A model generated the notes under the pieces. It worked only from the letters and a program-made list of their open reading frames with translations. It was not told the origin of the DNA and did not search any database. Of a stretch of 53,056 nucleotides of DNA, positions 16,792 through 26,276 are shown one piece after another (positions within the stretch are counted from its first letter, which is position 1; each line of letters starts with the position of its first letter). Source of the DNA: Thiotrichaceae bacterium UBA973 (GTDB taxonomy: Bacteria > Pseudomonadota > Gammaproteobacteria > Eutrophobiales > Eutrophobiaceae); the NCBI GenBank assembly GCA_002292815.1, contig DBBX01000001.1, positions 5,687 to 58,742 on the forward strand, written 5' to 3'. The position numbers and the translations under genes were made by a program.

Positions 16792-17541
16792 ATGAAGGCC
16801 ATTATTCTTGCCGCGGGCATAGGCAACAGACTTGGTGCCCACGCGGCCAATCAACCTAAATCATTACTGGAGTTTGAAGGGAAAAGTCTATTAAAACGAC
16901 ATATTGAAATTCTTTCAGCAAACCATATAGAAGAAACAATAATAGTCACCGGCTACGAGTCCGAAATGATTAAGGCTCACCTTAGCAATGAGACAATGCC
17001 AATCAACTATATCTATAACGACCGTTATACCGAAGGTAGTATCATCAGCCTTGGCTGCGCACATGAAATACTATTCAATGAAGCTGAATTTATTTTGATG
17101 GATGCCGACGTTCTGTATGATCAGGAAATGATTAATCGGCTGATCAATACCAATATTAAAAACTGCCTTTTGCTCGACCGTGATTTTGTTCCCGGTGATG
17201 AGCCTGTCAAAATTTGTGTCAATAAAACCGGCCAAATAAATGAATTTAGAAAACACATCGCTGAAGGACTCGAATATGTGACACAAGGGGAATCAGTCGG
17301 GTTTTTCAAGTTTACTAAACTCATAGGTGCATCGCTGCTTGGGCGAATAAATGATTATCTTGCAAAAGGTGAAAACAATACGCCCTATGAAGAAGCAATT
17401 CGTGACCTGTTATTAATATATCCCGAGCAATTTGGTTATGAAGATGTCACTGGTGTTCCCTGGATTGAAATAGATTTTCCTGAGGATATTGAACGCGCTC
17501 AAAATGAGATAATTCCAAAATTATCACCTATTAACTATTAA
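16792..17541 (+). CDS. LicC-like nucleotidyltransferase, probable (phosphonate) cytidylyltransferase
   Basis: A 249-residue sugar-phosphate/choline-phosphate nucleotidyltransferase. It has the N-terminal nucleotide signature LAAGIGNRLG near residue 6, PKSLLEF, a metal-binding DAD near residue 103, and the closing WIEIDFPEDIERA common to LicC-type phosphocholine cytidylyltransferases. It heads a plus-strand set with PEP mutase (18-bp gap), phosphonopyruvate decarboxylase and AEP transaminase. It may therefore activate 2-aminoethylphosphonate, or a partner alcohol phosphate, as a CDP conjugate. The N-terminal signature alone cannot separate CTP from other NTPs; the context favours CTP. Confidence 0.78.
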   Translation: MKAIILAAGIGNRLGAHAANQPKSLLEFEGKSLLKRHIEILSANHIEETIIVTGYESEMIKAHLSNETMPINYIYNDRYTEGSIISLGCAHEILFNEAEFILMDADVLYDQEMINRLINTNIKNCLLLDRDFVPGDEPVKICVNKTGQINEFRKHIAEGLEYVTQGESVGFFKFTKLIGASLLGRINDYLAKGENNTPYEEAIRDLLLIYPEQFGYEDVTGVPWIEIDFPEDIERAQNEIIPKLSPINY

Positions 17542-17559
17542 TCTGTATTTGAATATAAA

Positions 17560-19197
17560 ATGTTTAAAAATAGCCATAAAAAAATAAGCAAGTGTAAACA
17601 ACTGCGTTCATTACTTGAATCTAATGAACTGGGATTTATCCTCGAAGCACATAACGGTATCTCAGCAAGCATAGTAGAAAGTGCTGGCTTTAAAGGCATT
17701 TGGGGTAGTGGTCTTGCCATGTCTGCGCAATTTGGTGTGCGCGATAGTAATGAAGCGAGTTGGACACAGGTCGTCGACATGCTTGAATTTATGTCTGATG
17801 CGACCAGCATTCCTATCCTCTTAGATGGCGACACTGGCTATGGCAATTTCAACAATATGCGTCGACTTGTCGTCAAGCTCGAGCAACGCGATATCGCCGG
17901 TGTCTGTATTGAAGATAAGCAATTTCCTAAAACAAATAGTTTTATCGATGGTAACAAACAGCCCTTGGCCGATATCGATGAATTCTGCGGTAAAATTAAA
18001 GCCGGAAAAGACAGCCAGTCCGATGATGATTTTTCTATTGTTGCCCGAGTTGAAGCATTGATTGCAGGCTGGGGTCTGAATGAAGCATTGAAACGGGCAG
18101 AGGCCTATCGTCAAGCCGGTGCCGATGGAATATTGATTCATAGCAAACTCTCCAGACCAGATGAGATTCTCGCCTTTGCAAAAGAATGGGCTGGGCGCTC
18201 ACCGCTGGTTATTGTTCCAACTAAATACTACAGCACACCAACAGACGCCTTTCGTAAAGCAGGGATCAACCTGGTCATCTGGGCCAACCATCTGATTCGC
18301 TCATCTGTTCATGAAATGGAAAAAACCAGTAGAGCCATTTTTGATTCAGAATCCTTAGCCGATGTTGAAGATAAAATTGCCAGTGTTGATCATATCTTTC
18401 AGTTACAAGGCGCTGATGAACTAAGCCAGGCACAAGACAGATATCTGGTACAAAAATCAGATATCCATGCTGTCATCCTTGCCGCCAGCAGAGGCAGTGA
18501 GTTACGTGAGTTAACGCACGATAAACCCAAGGCAATGATCAGTATCGGCGGTAAAACCTTATTGGGCCGATTAATGGACGGTCTAAAAAAAGCAGGCATC
18601 AATAAATCTACTGTTATTGCCGGTTATAAAGCAGAGGCCATAAACTTGCTCGGTATTGAGAAATGTATCAACGAAGATTATGAAAAAGGTGACGAGTTAC
18701 AAACTCTAATTTGCGCTGAAGAAAGTTTCAATGACGACATGCTGATCCTTTATAGCGACCTCTTGTTTCGGGAATATATACTGAGAGACTTGATAGAAAC
18801 AGATGGTGAAGTCGTCATCATTGTTGATTCTGCTTTGGACAACCCTAATATCACCGGCTCTCCTGACTATGCTTACTGTAGTAAAAACGATGATCGTTCT
18901 CCATTTATGCAAGATGTCACGCTAACACAGCTATCTTCATCAGCAGATGCCTCAGAGAAAAAACCATCTGGCTACTGGATTGGTATGATGCGCGTCAGAA
19001 AACAAGGTCGAGAATGGATAGAAGCTGCACTTGAAGAATTGAAGTCAGCAGCAAACTTCAATGAGCTTACGCTGCCTGATCTGTTAAACCATTTGATAGA
19101 ACAAGGTAAACCCATCCATGTTCATTATATTGATGGTCATTGGCTTGATGTTAATTCATTGGATGATATAGACCGCGCCAGCGACTTTACAAAATAA
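17560..19197 (+). CDS. Phosphoenolpyruvate mutase fused to a nucleotidyltransferase domain
   Basis: A 545-residue two-domain protein. Residues 1-290 are a PEP mutase: DGDTGYG (89-95) and the diagnostic EDKQFPKTNSF (118-128), which separates it from isocitrate lyases. It makes phosphonopyruvate, the committed step to nearly all natural phosphonates. From about residue 301 there is a nucleotidyltransferase fold (HAVILAASRGSEL, DKPKAM, terminal WLDVNSLDDIDRA). Its signature departs from the usual AAGxGSRL, reading AASRGSEL. Fusion of the two suggests activation of a phosphonate as its CMP adduct. The neighbouring decarboxylase and transaminase place it in AEP synthesis. The PEP mutase role is secure; the role of the second domain is inferred. 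Confidence 0.9.
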   Translation: MFKNSHKKISKCKQLRSLLESNELGFILEAHNGISASIVESAGFKGIWGSGLAMSAQFGVRDSNEASWTQVVDMLEFMSDATSIPILLDGDTGYGNFNNMRRLVVKLEQRDIAGVCIEDKQFPKTNSFIDGNKQPLADIDEFCGKIKAGKDSQSDDDFSIVARVEALIAGWGLNEALKRAEAYRQAGADGILIHSKLSRPDEILAFAKEWAGRSPLVIVPTKYYSTPTDAFRKAGINLVIWANHLIRSSVHEMEKTSRAIFDSESLADVEDKIASVDHIFQLQGADELSQAQDRYLVQKSDIHAVILAASRGSELRELTHDKPKAMISIGGKTLLGRLMDGLKKAGINKSTVIAGYKAEAINLLGIEKCINEDYEKGDELQTLICAEESFNDDMLILYSDLLFREYILRDLIETDGEVVIIVDSALDNPNITGSPDYAYCSKNDDRSPFMQDVTLTQLSSSADASEKKPSGYWIGMMRVRKQGREWIEAALEELKSAANFNELTLPDLLNHLIEQGKPIHVHYIDGHWLDVNSLDDIDRASDFTK

Positions 19198-19208
19198 AGA
19201 GAAAGAAA

Positions 19209-20363
19209 TTGATCGAAGCAAAAGAATTTGTCGAAGCCGCTCGCGAACTCGGTTTCAGTCGTTATACGGGTGTTCCATGCTCATTCCTGACACCCTTTAT
19301 AAACTACGTTATAAACGATGACACACTAGAATATGTTTCATCAGCCAATGAAGGTGATGCATTAGCAACCGCTGCGGGTGCCGCAATAGGCGGACAACGT
19401 TCGGTTGTCATGATGCAAAACTCTGGTCTAGGTAACGCCGTCAGTCCGATAACATCGCTCTCTTATGTATTTCGTATTCCTAATTTAATCATCAGCACGC
19501 ACCGTGGTCAACCCGGTGTGAAAGACGAACCACAACATGAATTGATGGGACAAATCACCAAAGAATTGTTCGATACCATGTGTGTTCCTTGGGAGATATT
19601 TCCAAGCAAGTCAGAAGATATCGCGCCAGCGCTGCAGCGTGCCGATGAGTATATGCAAAAAGAGCAAAGACCTTATGCCTTCATCATGGAAAAAGGTACG
19701 GTTGCGCCACAGGCATTGCATAAAAATCCGGTGCAGGATATTTCACAACGCAAGACATATATTCGTTCATCACACAATCCTGATGCAGCAATTATTGATC
19801 GCAATAAAGCATTACAACGCATCATCGATCACACACCTGAAGAAAACACCGTGTTAATTGCTACCACCGGATTCACTGGCCGTGAGTTATTTGCCGTCGA
19901 CGATCGTCCCAACCAACTCTATATGGTGGGCTCGATGGGTTGCGCCTCCTCACTAGGTTTAGGTATTGCGCTAGCCAGACCAGATTTAAAAGTCGTTGTT
20001 ATAGATGGTGATGGCGCAGGCCTGATGCGTATGGGTAATTTTGCAACCATCGGCAGTTACGCGGGAAATAATCTAGTACATATTCTATTAAATAATGAAG
20101 TCCATGATTCAACAGGTGCCCAAGCTACTGTTGGTGGCAATATTGATTTCACCAAGGTAGCAGAGGCAAGCGGCTATAGTGTTTGTCTCTCCGGCAATGA
20201 AATCGACATCATAGATGAGCTATTCACTTTAGAAACACAAGAAGGCCCTGTTTTCGCTCATATAAAGATTGCTTCTGGTACCATAGAAAATCTACCCAGA
20301 CCTGATGTGATACCGAATGAAGTATTAACCAGACTGATGAAACACATAAATAGCAGCTTCTAA
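19209..20363 (+). CDS. Phosphonopyruvate decarboxylase
   Basis: A 384-residue thiamine-diphosphate enzyme that turns phosphonopyruvate into phosphonoacetaldehyde, pulling the unfavourable PEP mutase reaction forward. E48 in ANEGDA is the likely cofactor-activating glutamate. The TPP/metal motif starts at GDG (267-269) and ends at NN (295-296), and NEVHDSTGAQ follows as in the family. The start is TTG at 19209, preceded by an AAGAGAAAG purine-rich site. No in-frame ATG lies nearby upstream, and the family N-terminus aligns from here. It follows the PEP mutase by 11 bp and precedes the transaminase by 18 bp, so it is part of one operon. Confidence 0.93.
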   Translation: MIEAKEFVEAARELGFSRYTGVPCSFLTPFINYVINDDTLEYVSSANEGDALATAAGAAIGGQRSVVMMQNSGLGNAVSPITSLSYVFRIPNLIISTHRGQPGVKDEPQHELMGQITKELFDTMCVPWEIFPSKSEDIAPALQRADEYMQKEQRPYAFIMEKGTVAPQALHKNPVQDISQRKTYIRSSHNPDAAIIDRNKALQRIIDHTPEENTVLIATTGFTGRELFAVDDRPNQLYMVGSMGCASSLGLGIALARPDLKVVVIDGDGAGLMRMGNFATIGSYAGNNLVHILLNNEVHDSTGAQATVGGNIDFTKVAEASGYSVCLSGNEIDIIDELFTLETQEGPVFAHIKIASGTIENLPRPDVIPNEVLTRLMKHINSSF

Positions 20364-20381
20364 TCATGGGTAACTCATGAC

Positions 20382-21464
20382 ATGACTATATTACTAAACC
20401 CTGGCCCCGTTGTTTTAAGTGAACGTGTCCGTCAAGCAATGTTAAAGCCTGACCTCTGTCACCGCGAACAAGAATTTATTGACCTGCAGAACAAGATCAA
20501 AACTGATCTATTAAACAGTTATCAGCTGTCAGCAGAGCAATGGGCAAGCATCGTCTTTACCGGTTCTGGCACCTCGGCAATGGAAGCCATGATGACCAGC
20601 CTCGTCCCTGCGCATGGCAAGGTCTTGATTATAGAAAACGGTGTCTATGGTGAGCGCTTAAGCTATATAGCAAAAACACATAATATCGATCACGTGGTAC
20701 TGCATCATGAATGGGGTGAAAAGATTGACCTCATCAAGCTTGAAGGTGAATTGCAGTATCATGAAGAACTCTCACATGTTGCCGTTGTGCATCATGAAAC
20801 AACCACCGGTCGTTTAAACAATATCGATGCCATTGCAAAACTATGTAATAAACATGACAACATTCCACTATTGCTTGATGCTGTCAGTAGCTTTGGTGCA
20901 GAAGAAATAAAATTCAAAGACTGGAATATCGCTGCCTGTGCCGCAACAGCAAACAAATGCTTACACGGTGTCCCCGGCACATCATTCGTTATCGCTAACA
21001 GGGAAGCCATGACACAAATGTCGGCAACCCCTGCCCGTACACTCTATCTCGACCTTGTGACCTATCTAAAATTACAAGACGCCAACGGCACACCATTTAC
21101 CCAATCAATACAGACTTTCTATGCGTTGGCCGAGGCATTAGATGAATTAAAAGATAACGGCGGTTGGCAACAACGCCAAAAACAATACTGGCAACGAATG
21201 GACATCGTTCGTAATGGTTTACAAAAATTAAACATCAAAGCATGTCTCGAACGAGACGAAACCTCCTGTGTACTAAATTCATTTCCGCTACCTGATGGTA
21301 TTACTTACGAAGAACTACACGACAAACTAAAAGCCGCCGGCTTTGTGATCTACGCCGGCCAAGGCGGCTTTGCCAAATCACTATTCCGTATCTCCTGCAT
21401 GGGAGAAATTAGTGATAGTGATATGAAACGGTTTATTGAAGAAATGGGAAAGATTGTTCAATAA
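20382..21464 (+). CDS. 2-aminoethylphosphonate:pyruvate aminotransferase-type enzyme
   Basis: A 360-residue fold-type I PLP aminotransferase of the PhnW/AepZ family. It opens with LLNPGPVVLSERV, carries HETTTGR (138-144) and D166 of LLDAVSSFGAEE, and has the PLP lysine K192 in ATANKCLHG. Catabolic PhnW converts AEP to phosphonoacetaldehyde. Here, with PEP mutase and decarboxylase just upstream and no phosphonatase or phosphonate-uptake gene, it should run in reverse and make AEP. It ends the operon. No AEP-transferring enzyme follows in the window. Confidence 0.92.
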   Translation: MTILLNPGPVVLSERVRQAMLKPDLCHREQEFIDLQNKIKTDLLNSYQLSAEQWASIVFTGSGTSAMEAMMTSLVPAHGKVLIIENGVYGERLSYIAKTHNIDHVVLHHEWGEKIDLIKLEGELQYHEELSHVAVVHHETTTGRLNNIDAIAKLCNKHDNIPLLLDAVSSFGAEEIKFKDWNIAACAATANKCLHGVPGTSFVIANREAMTQMSATPARTLYLDLVTYLKLQDANGTPFTQSIQTFYALAEALDELKDNGGWQQRQKQYWQRMDIVRNGLQKLNIKACLERDETSCVLNSFPLPDGITYEELHDKLKAAGFVIYAGQGGFAKSLFRISCMGEISDSDMKRFIEEMGKIVQ

Positions 21465-21479
21465 AAATTTATTTTTATT

Positions 21480-21816
21480 GATGCTTTCTCTAGTTACGTC
21501 GCAACTTTAAATTCGGTTTAAAGTTCCTTACATTGGAATATTGACGTCAACTATATGTTTAATTAGTGACGCTGTCTTTTTGTTCATTACCGGTGAGCAA
21601 GATAAATGGCAAATCCTTATATTATTTATCAGTCTGTATTTGTTTGAATGATTCAGGGCAAGACATATTGGGTATCATCTAGTCGCAAATTACTAAGTTA
21701 ATATTTTTACTTTTCATTAACTTTAACGCTTGTTTACCATCAGAAAATTCTTTTTTGCTATTTCTGGCAAGGTTTCCATCCGACGGTAATCCTTTAATTT
21801 GAAGCTTGACTAACTT
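21480..21816 (-). pseudogene. Decayed CheY-like receiver gene
   Basis: The 371-bp gap between the AEP operon and dxs is not empty. On the minus strand, read from 21816, the frame gives SDGKQALKLMKSKNINLVICD, with the phospho-acceptor Asp at the end, then an in-frame TAG (21679-21681). MIPNMS and ESFKQIQTDK follow, then TAA (21622-21624), then YKDLPFILLTGNEQKDSVTN, then TAA (21559-21561). This is the CheY pattern DGxxAL...LVxxD...MPxMxGxxxLxxIR...LPxxxLT. The beginning is eroded, with no DD pair or start codon. The last part, to about 21480, seems frameshifted. The lower boundary is approximate. The gene is dead. Confidence 0.75.
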
Positions 21817-21835
21817 CTACTGAAATTAAAAACAC

Positions 21836-23731
21836 TCAAGCGCTGCTGACTTTTTTCTGCTTCGCTGAACCATCATTCTGTTCGGTGATAAAATTCAGTA
21901 TGCCTTCATAATCAAGCCCGGCGTCTCTCAACATATCCTCTCTGGAACCATGCTGTAATAACCTGTCTGGTAGACCATAATTAGCAACCTTTTGTTTAAT
22001 GCCGTTTGCCACAATCACTTCATTCACTGCTGCACCAGCGCCACCCGCTATCACATTTTCTTCGACGGTAATGATCAGTTCATGATCTCTGCACATATCA
22101 ACGATAAGCATTTCATCGATAGGTTTAACAAACCGCATATTAACGATTGTGGCATCGAGCTCTGCGCCAATACGTTCGCACGGCTCAACCATGGAGCCAA
22201 ATGCCAGGATAGCCAAACCTTTACCCTGTCGTCTGACCTCGGCTTTACCAATAGCTAGAGCCTTCATTTCTTTTTCTACTTCAATGCCAGGCCCTGCACC
22301 ACGTGGATAACGAACAGCAGCAGGTTGGTCAAGCTGGTAACCCGTATACAACATCTGTCGACATTCATTTTCATCAGCGGGAGCCATAATGACCATATCT
22401 GGCAAACAGCGCATAAAACTCAAGTCATATGAACCATTATGCGTCGGGCCATCGGCACCAACGCAACCGGCTCTATCAATCGCAAACAGTACCGGTAATT
22501 TCTGAACAACGACATCATGTATCAATTGGTCATACGCACGTTGTAGGAACGTAGAATAGATAGCAACAACCGGTTTTAAACCATCGCACGCCATACCTGC
22601 TGCAACAGTGACGCTATGCTGTTCTGCTATTGCCACATCAAAATATTTATCTGGATGCTCTTTTTCAAACTGCACCAACCCGGAACCTTCGCGCATCGCT
22701 GGTGTTATTGCTGCAAAACGATGATCTTGCTTGGCCATATCACAAGCCCAGTCACCAAATACTTTGCTATAGGTCGGACCTGATGCCGGCTTAACAGAAG
22801 GAATAATACCTTTATGCGGGTCAAAAGGTGTTACGCCATGATATTTAACCGGGTCATCTTCCGCCGGCGCATAGCCTTTGCCTTTTTTGGTGATGATATG
22901 TAGGAATTGAGGGCCTTTGAGTTCTTGAATATTCCTTAATGTAGCAATTAAAGCATGTAAGTCATGGCCATCTACTGGTCCAATATAGTTAAATCCAAAT
23001 TCTTCAAACAGCGTTCCAGGACTAATCATGCCTTTCACATGTTCTTCTGCACGCTTTGCTATCTCTAGTGCACTAGGCATATTTGATAAGACTTTCTTAC
23101 TACCACTACGAACGCTGGTATAAAGTTTTCCAGATAATAATTGTGCAAAACGATTTGATAAGGCACCGACATTGGGTGAAATTGCCATATTGTTATCGTT
23201 CAAGATAACCAACAGATCGCTATGCAAAGCACCGGCATGATTTAAGGCCTCAAAAGCCATCCCGGCAGTGATACTGCCATCACCAATAATCGCGACAGAT
23301 TTCCGGTCGGAACCCGTTCGCGCCGCAGCAATAGACATCCCCAGTGCGGCGCTAATAGATGTGCTTGAATGGCCAACACCAAAGGCATCGTATTCACTTT
23401 CACCGCGTTTAGGAAACGGCGTTAAACCTTCCCATTTGCGAATACTATGTAATTGATCTTTTCTACCCGTCAGTATTTTATGGATATAAGCTTGATGACC
23501 TACATCCCAAACCAAGCGATCTTCTGGCGTGTTATATAGATAATGTAATGCAACCGTTAGCTCAGTCACCCCCAAACTCGCTGCAAAATGTCCCCCACTC
23601 TTACTTACAGAGTGTAGTAAAAATAATCTGAGTTCTTCGACGAGCTGTTCTAATTGCGTTTCAGGCAGCTTTCTTAGGTCTGCAGCGCTGTCAATCTGGT
23701 CTAAAAGAGGTGTGTTAATGTCGTTTTTCAT
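21836..23731 (-). CDS. dxs: 1-deoxy-D-xylulose-5-phosphate synthase
   Basis: A 631-residue TPP enzyme that condenses pyruvate and glyceraldehyde-3-phosphate, the entry step of the MEP isoprenoid pathway. Seen are GHQAYIHK near residue 80, the cofactor motif GDGSITAGMAFEALNHAG near 150, the transketolase-like DGPTHNGSYD block near 430, and a full C-terminal domain. It is complete. It is divergent from hpnH, with a 227-bp shared upstream region. The pairing fits a need for isoprenoid precursor for hopanoids, although dxs also serves quinones and undecaprenyl phosphate. Confidence 0.97.
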   Translation of the reverse strand: MKNDINTPLLDQIDSAADLRKLPETQLEQLVEELRLFLLHSVSKSGGHFAASLGVTELTVALHYLYNTPEDRLVWDVGHQAYIHKILTGRKDQLHSIRKWEGLTPFPKRGESEYDAFGVGHSSTSISAALGMSIAAARTGSDRKSVAIIGDGSITAGMAFEALNHAGALHSDLLVILNDNNMAISPNVGALSNRFAQLLSGKLYTSVRSGSKKVLSNMPSALEIAKRAEEHVKGMISPGTLFEEFGFNYIGPVDGHDLHALIATLRNIQELKGPQFLHIITKKGKGYAPAEDDPVKYHGVTPFDPHKGIIPSVKPASGPTYSKVFGDWACDMAKQDHRFAAITPAMREGSGLVQFEKEHPDKYFDVAIAEQHSVTVAAGMACDGLKPVVAIYSTFLQRAYDQLIHDVVVQKLPVLFAIDRAGCVGADGPTHNGSYDLSFMRCLPDMVIMAPADENECRQMLYTGYQLDQPAAVRYPRGAGPGIEVEKEMKALAIGKAEVRRQGKGLAILAFGSMVEPCERIGAELDATIVNMRFVKPIDEMLIVDMCRDHELIITVEENVIAGGAGAAVNEVIVANGIKQKVANYGLPDRLLQHGSREDMLRDAGLDYEGILNFITEQNDGSAKQKKVSSA

Positions 23732-23958
23732 TACTTACTTAGCTATAAAATTAATCTATTATGAATAGTGACAAAGAGGCATGCAAGAAGATCAATAATT
23801 TAACGCTATAAAGTAATACCCGCGGTAATGTAAAAATTAAGTAAGACACAGGCTGTACATTCACGCAGACATCACTTATCTTGACGTGTTTTAGTGCCTA
23901 AGCACAGAAAAATAACATCGAAAATCGCTATTTAACTTAATAATCTGGAGTCGTTTTA

Positions 23959-25089
23959 ATGGGTGTCCCTCTTATTCAGCAATACAGAATGGGTAAATAT
24001 ATCCTCGGTAAGAAGTTCAGTGGTGTAAAAAAATACCCACTAGTATTAATGTTGGAGCCTTTATTCCGCTGTAATCTGGCCTGCGCCGGTTGTGGCAAGA
24101 TCGATTATCCAAAAGAAATTCTCGATAAACGCCTGAGTTATGACGAGTGCATGAATGCCATTGATGAATGCGGCGCACCGGTTGTCTCTATCGCTGGTGG
24201 AGAGCCATTGATTCACAAGGAAATGACTCAAATAGTCAATGGCTACATTGAGCGCAAGAAATTTGTCTATCTTTGCACCAATGCACTGTTGTTAAAAAAA
24301 CATATCGACGAATACACACCATCCCCCTATTTGACCTTTTCAATTCATCTGGATGGCAATAAAGAACGACATGACGCTTCGGTTTGTCTGGAAGGTGTCT
24401 TCGAAAAATGCATAAGCGTAATCAAACTGGCTATTGAAAAGGGTTTCCGTGTCACCATCAATTGCACTTTGTTCCAGAATGAGCCCGCCGAAGAAGTTGC
24501 CGAGTTCATGGATATGGCTATGGCGCTAGGTGTTGAAGCTGTCACTATTTCTCCAGGATATCACTACGAAAGAGCACCTAAACAGGATGTATTCCTGAAA
24601 AAGACAGAAAGCAAGCAGCTTTTCCGCGATTTATTTAAGCTGGGCATAGGTAAAAAGTGGCGCTTTAATCAATCATCTTTATATCTGGATTTCCTCGCTG
24701 GAAACCAGACTTATGAATGCACGCCATGGGGCAACCCAACCCGTAATGTCTTTGGCTGGCAAAAACCTTGCTATCTCTTAGTTGGCGAAGGCTATGCATC
24801 AACATTTGCCGGCTTGATGGAAGAAACCGAATGGGCGAATTACGGTACTGGGAAAAATCCTAAATGTGATAACTGTATGGTTCATTGTGGCTTTGAAGCT
24901 ACCGCAGTCAATGACACAGTTAGTCATCCATTAAAAGCATTGGGTGTTTTTCTGAAAGGCCCTAAAACCGATGGCGAAATGGCTCCAGAATTACCTACTC
25001 TATACAAAGAAGATGAAGTAACCGCACCAAAACTGGTTGCTGAAACTAAAGCAACCAAGAGTTGCGGTAGTAGCAAACAAGTAGCCTAA
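23959..25089 (+). CDS. hpnH: Adenosyl-hopene transferase HpnH (radical SAM)
   Basis: A 376-residue radical SAM enzyme with CxxxCxxC at C38, C42 and C45 (CNLACAGC), GGEPL near residue 97, and a C-terminal CxNC-type motif (KCDNCMVHCGFEA). HpnH is known to add adenosine to diploptene/hopene, starting the side chain of C35 hopanoids. The N-terminal MGVPLIQQYRMGKYI is characteristic. It overlaps the hpnB start by one base (TAATG), implying translational coupling. Squalene-hopene cyclase is not in the window, so the ring-forming genes must be elsewhere. Confidence 0.95.
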   Translation: MGVPLIQQYRMGKYILGKKFSGVKKYPLVLMLEPLFRCNLACAGCGKIDYPKEILDKRLSYDECMNAIDECGAPVVSIAGGEPLIHKEMTQIVNGYIERKKFVYLCTNALLLKKHIDEYTPSPYLTFSIHLDGNKERHDASVCLEGVFEKCISVIKLAIEKGFRVTINCTLFQNEPAEEVAEFMDMAMALGVEAVTISPGYHYERAPKQDVFLKKTESKQLFRDLFKLGIGKKWRFNQSSLYLDFLAGNQTYECTPWGNPTRNVFGWQKPCYLLVGEGYASTFAGLMEETEWANYGTGKNPKCDNCMVHCGFEATAVNDTVSHPLKALGVFLKGPKTDGEMAPELPTLYKEDEVTAPKLVAETKATKSCGSSKQVA

Positions 25090-26201
25090 TGGAATTGACA
25101 TTCCTGGCAGTAATGCCAGGATTGCTTATCTGGCTCGCAATATTATTATTACCCTGGCGTCCCTGGAGTACGAGGGAATCACTCGATAGCCAATCACCTG
25201 AAAATCTTGATTTATCCAATGTCACTGTCCTTATCCCTGCCAGAGATGAGGCAGAAACTATCAGCCAGACACTCACTGGTCTGAAAAATCAAGGAAGTGG
25301 ATTAAACATAATCCTAGTAGATGACCAATCCACCGATAGCACTGTCGAAAAAGCGCTCGCGGTTAATCTAAATAATTTGCAAATCGTTTCCGGAACATCA
25401 TTGCCTGATGGTTGGAGTGGAAAATTGTGGGCCTTGGAACAAGGCCGTCAACACCTCAAAACGCCTTATCTATTATTGTTAGACGCTGATATTGTTTTAG
25501 AGTCTGGACTCATCCCAACACTATTAAAAAAGGTGCAGGAAGATGACTTAAAAATGCTTTCCTTAATGGCTCATTTAAAAATGGAATCAGGCTGGGAAAA
25601 ATTTTTAATGCCAGCATTTATATTCTTTTTTAAGTTACTTTATCCATTTCATCTTTCAAATAAACCCACCTCATTTATTGCGGCAGCAGCAGGTGGCTGC
25701 ATCTTGCTGGAGTCAAAAGTCCTTGAAAAGTTAGGTGGCTTTAGCTGCATTAAAGATGCGCTAATCGATGATTGTTCATTAGCCAAACAAGTTAAACAAG
25801 ACGGGCATAAAATCTGGACGGGACTGACCCACTCGGCAATGAGCATCCGTCCTTACAATTCACTCGCAACGATTTGGCAAATGGTGACTCGAACCGCGTA
25901 CACCCAACTGGCCTATTCCCCATTGTTACTATTGGTTTGTACTATGCTGATGATTGCTGCATTTGCCTTACCCATTGCGGCATTGTTACAAACGCAACTA
26001 GATATAATAATGATTGGACTGGTAATACTCGGTATTCAAGCCGTGTGTTATCTGCCGACGCTACGCTACTATTCGATGAATCCTCTATATTCACTTTCTT
26101 TACCTTTGGTAGGCACTCTTTATCTGCTTATGACATGGGGTTCTGCCTTTCGTTATTATTTTGGGAAAGGTGCGGTTTGGAAAGATCGTCATTATAATTA
26201 A
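25089..26201 (+). CDS. hpnB: Hopene-associated glycosyltransferase HpnB
   Basis: A 370-residue membrane-bound family 2 glycosyltransferase. It has an N-terminal helix (about residues 4-22), the nucleotide-binding strand VLIPARDEAETI, DDQSTDST, DAD near residue 135, and two or three hydrophobic helices in the last 100 residues. This is the usual HpnB build. Its precise role in hopanoid side-chain processing is not settled in the literature. Its coupling to hpnH (1-bp overlap) makes the family call firm. Confidence 0.92.
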   Translation: MELTFLAVMPGLLIWLAILLLPWRPWSTRESLDSQSPENLDLSNVTVLIPARDEAETISQTLTGLKNQGSGLNIILVDDQSTDSTVEKALAVNLNNLQIVSGTSLPDGWSGKLWALEQGRQHLKTPYLLLLDADIVLESGLIPTLLKKVQEDDLKMLSLMAHLKMESGWEKFLMPAFIFFFKLLYPFHLSNKPTSFIAAAAGGCILLESKVLEKLGGFSCIKDALIDDCSLAKQVKQDGHKIWTGLTHSAMSIRPYNSLATIWQMVTRTAYTQLAYSPLLLLVCTMLMIAAFALPIAALLQTQLDIIMIGLVILGIQAVCYLPTLRYYSMNPLYSLSLPLVGTLYLLMTWGSAFRYYFGKGAVWKDRHYN

Positions 26202-26276
26202 GCCTCATATTGCAACAAACTCCGTTTAAGACCCTCTAAAGTTTTATCACGACTCAGTATTTATAGCGTCAACTCG

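Noticed and set aside
21542..21648. Short hydrophobic plus-strand frame in the gap before dxs
   Set aside because: It is the complement of the decayed receiver gene on the minus strand, which explains the open frame; no ribosome binding site.
23759..23809. Sixteen-codon frame between dxs and hpnH
   Set aside because: Very short, no ribosome binding site and no recognisable sequence.
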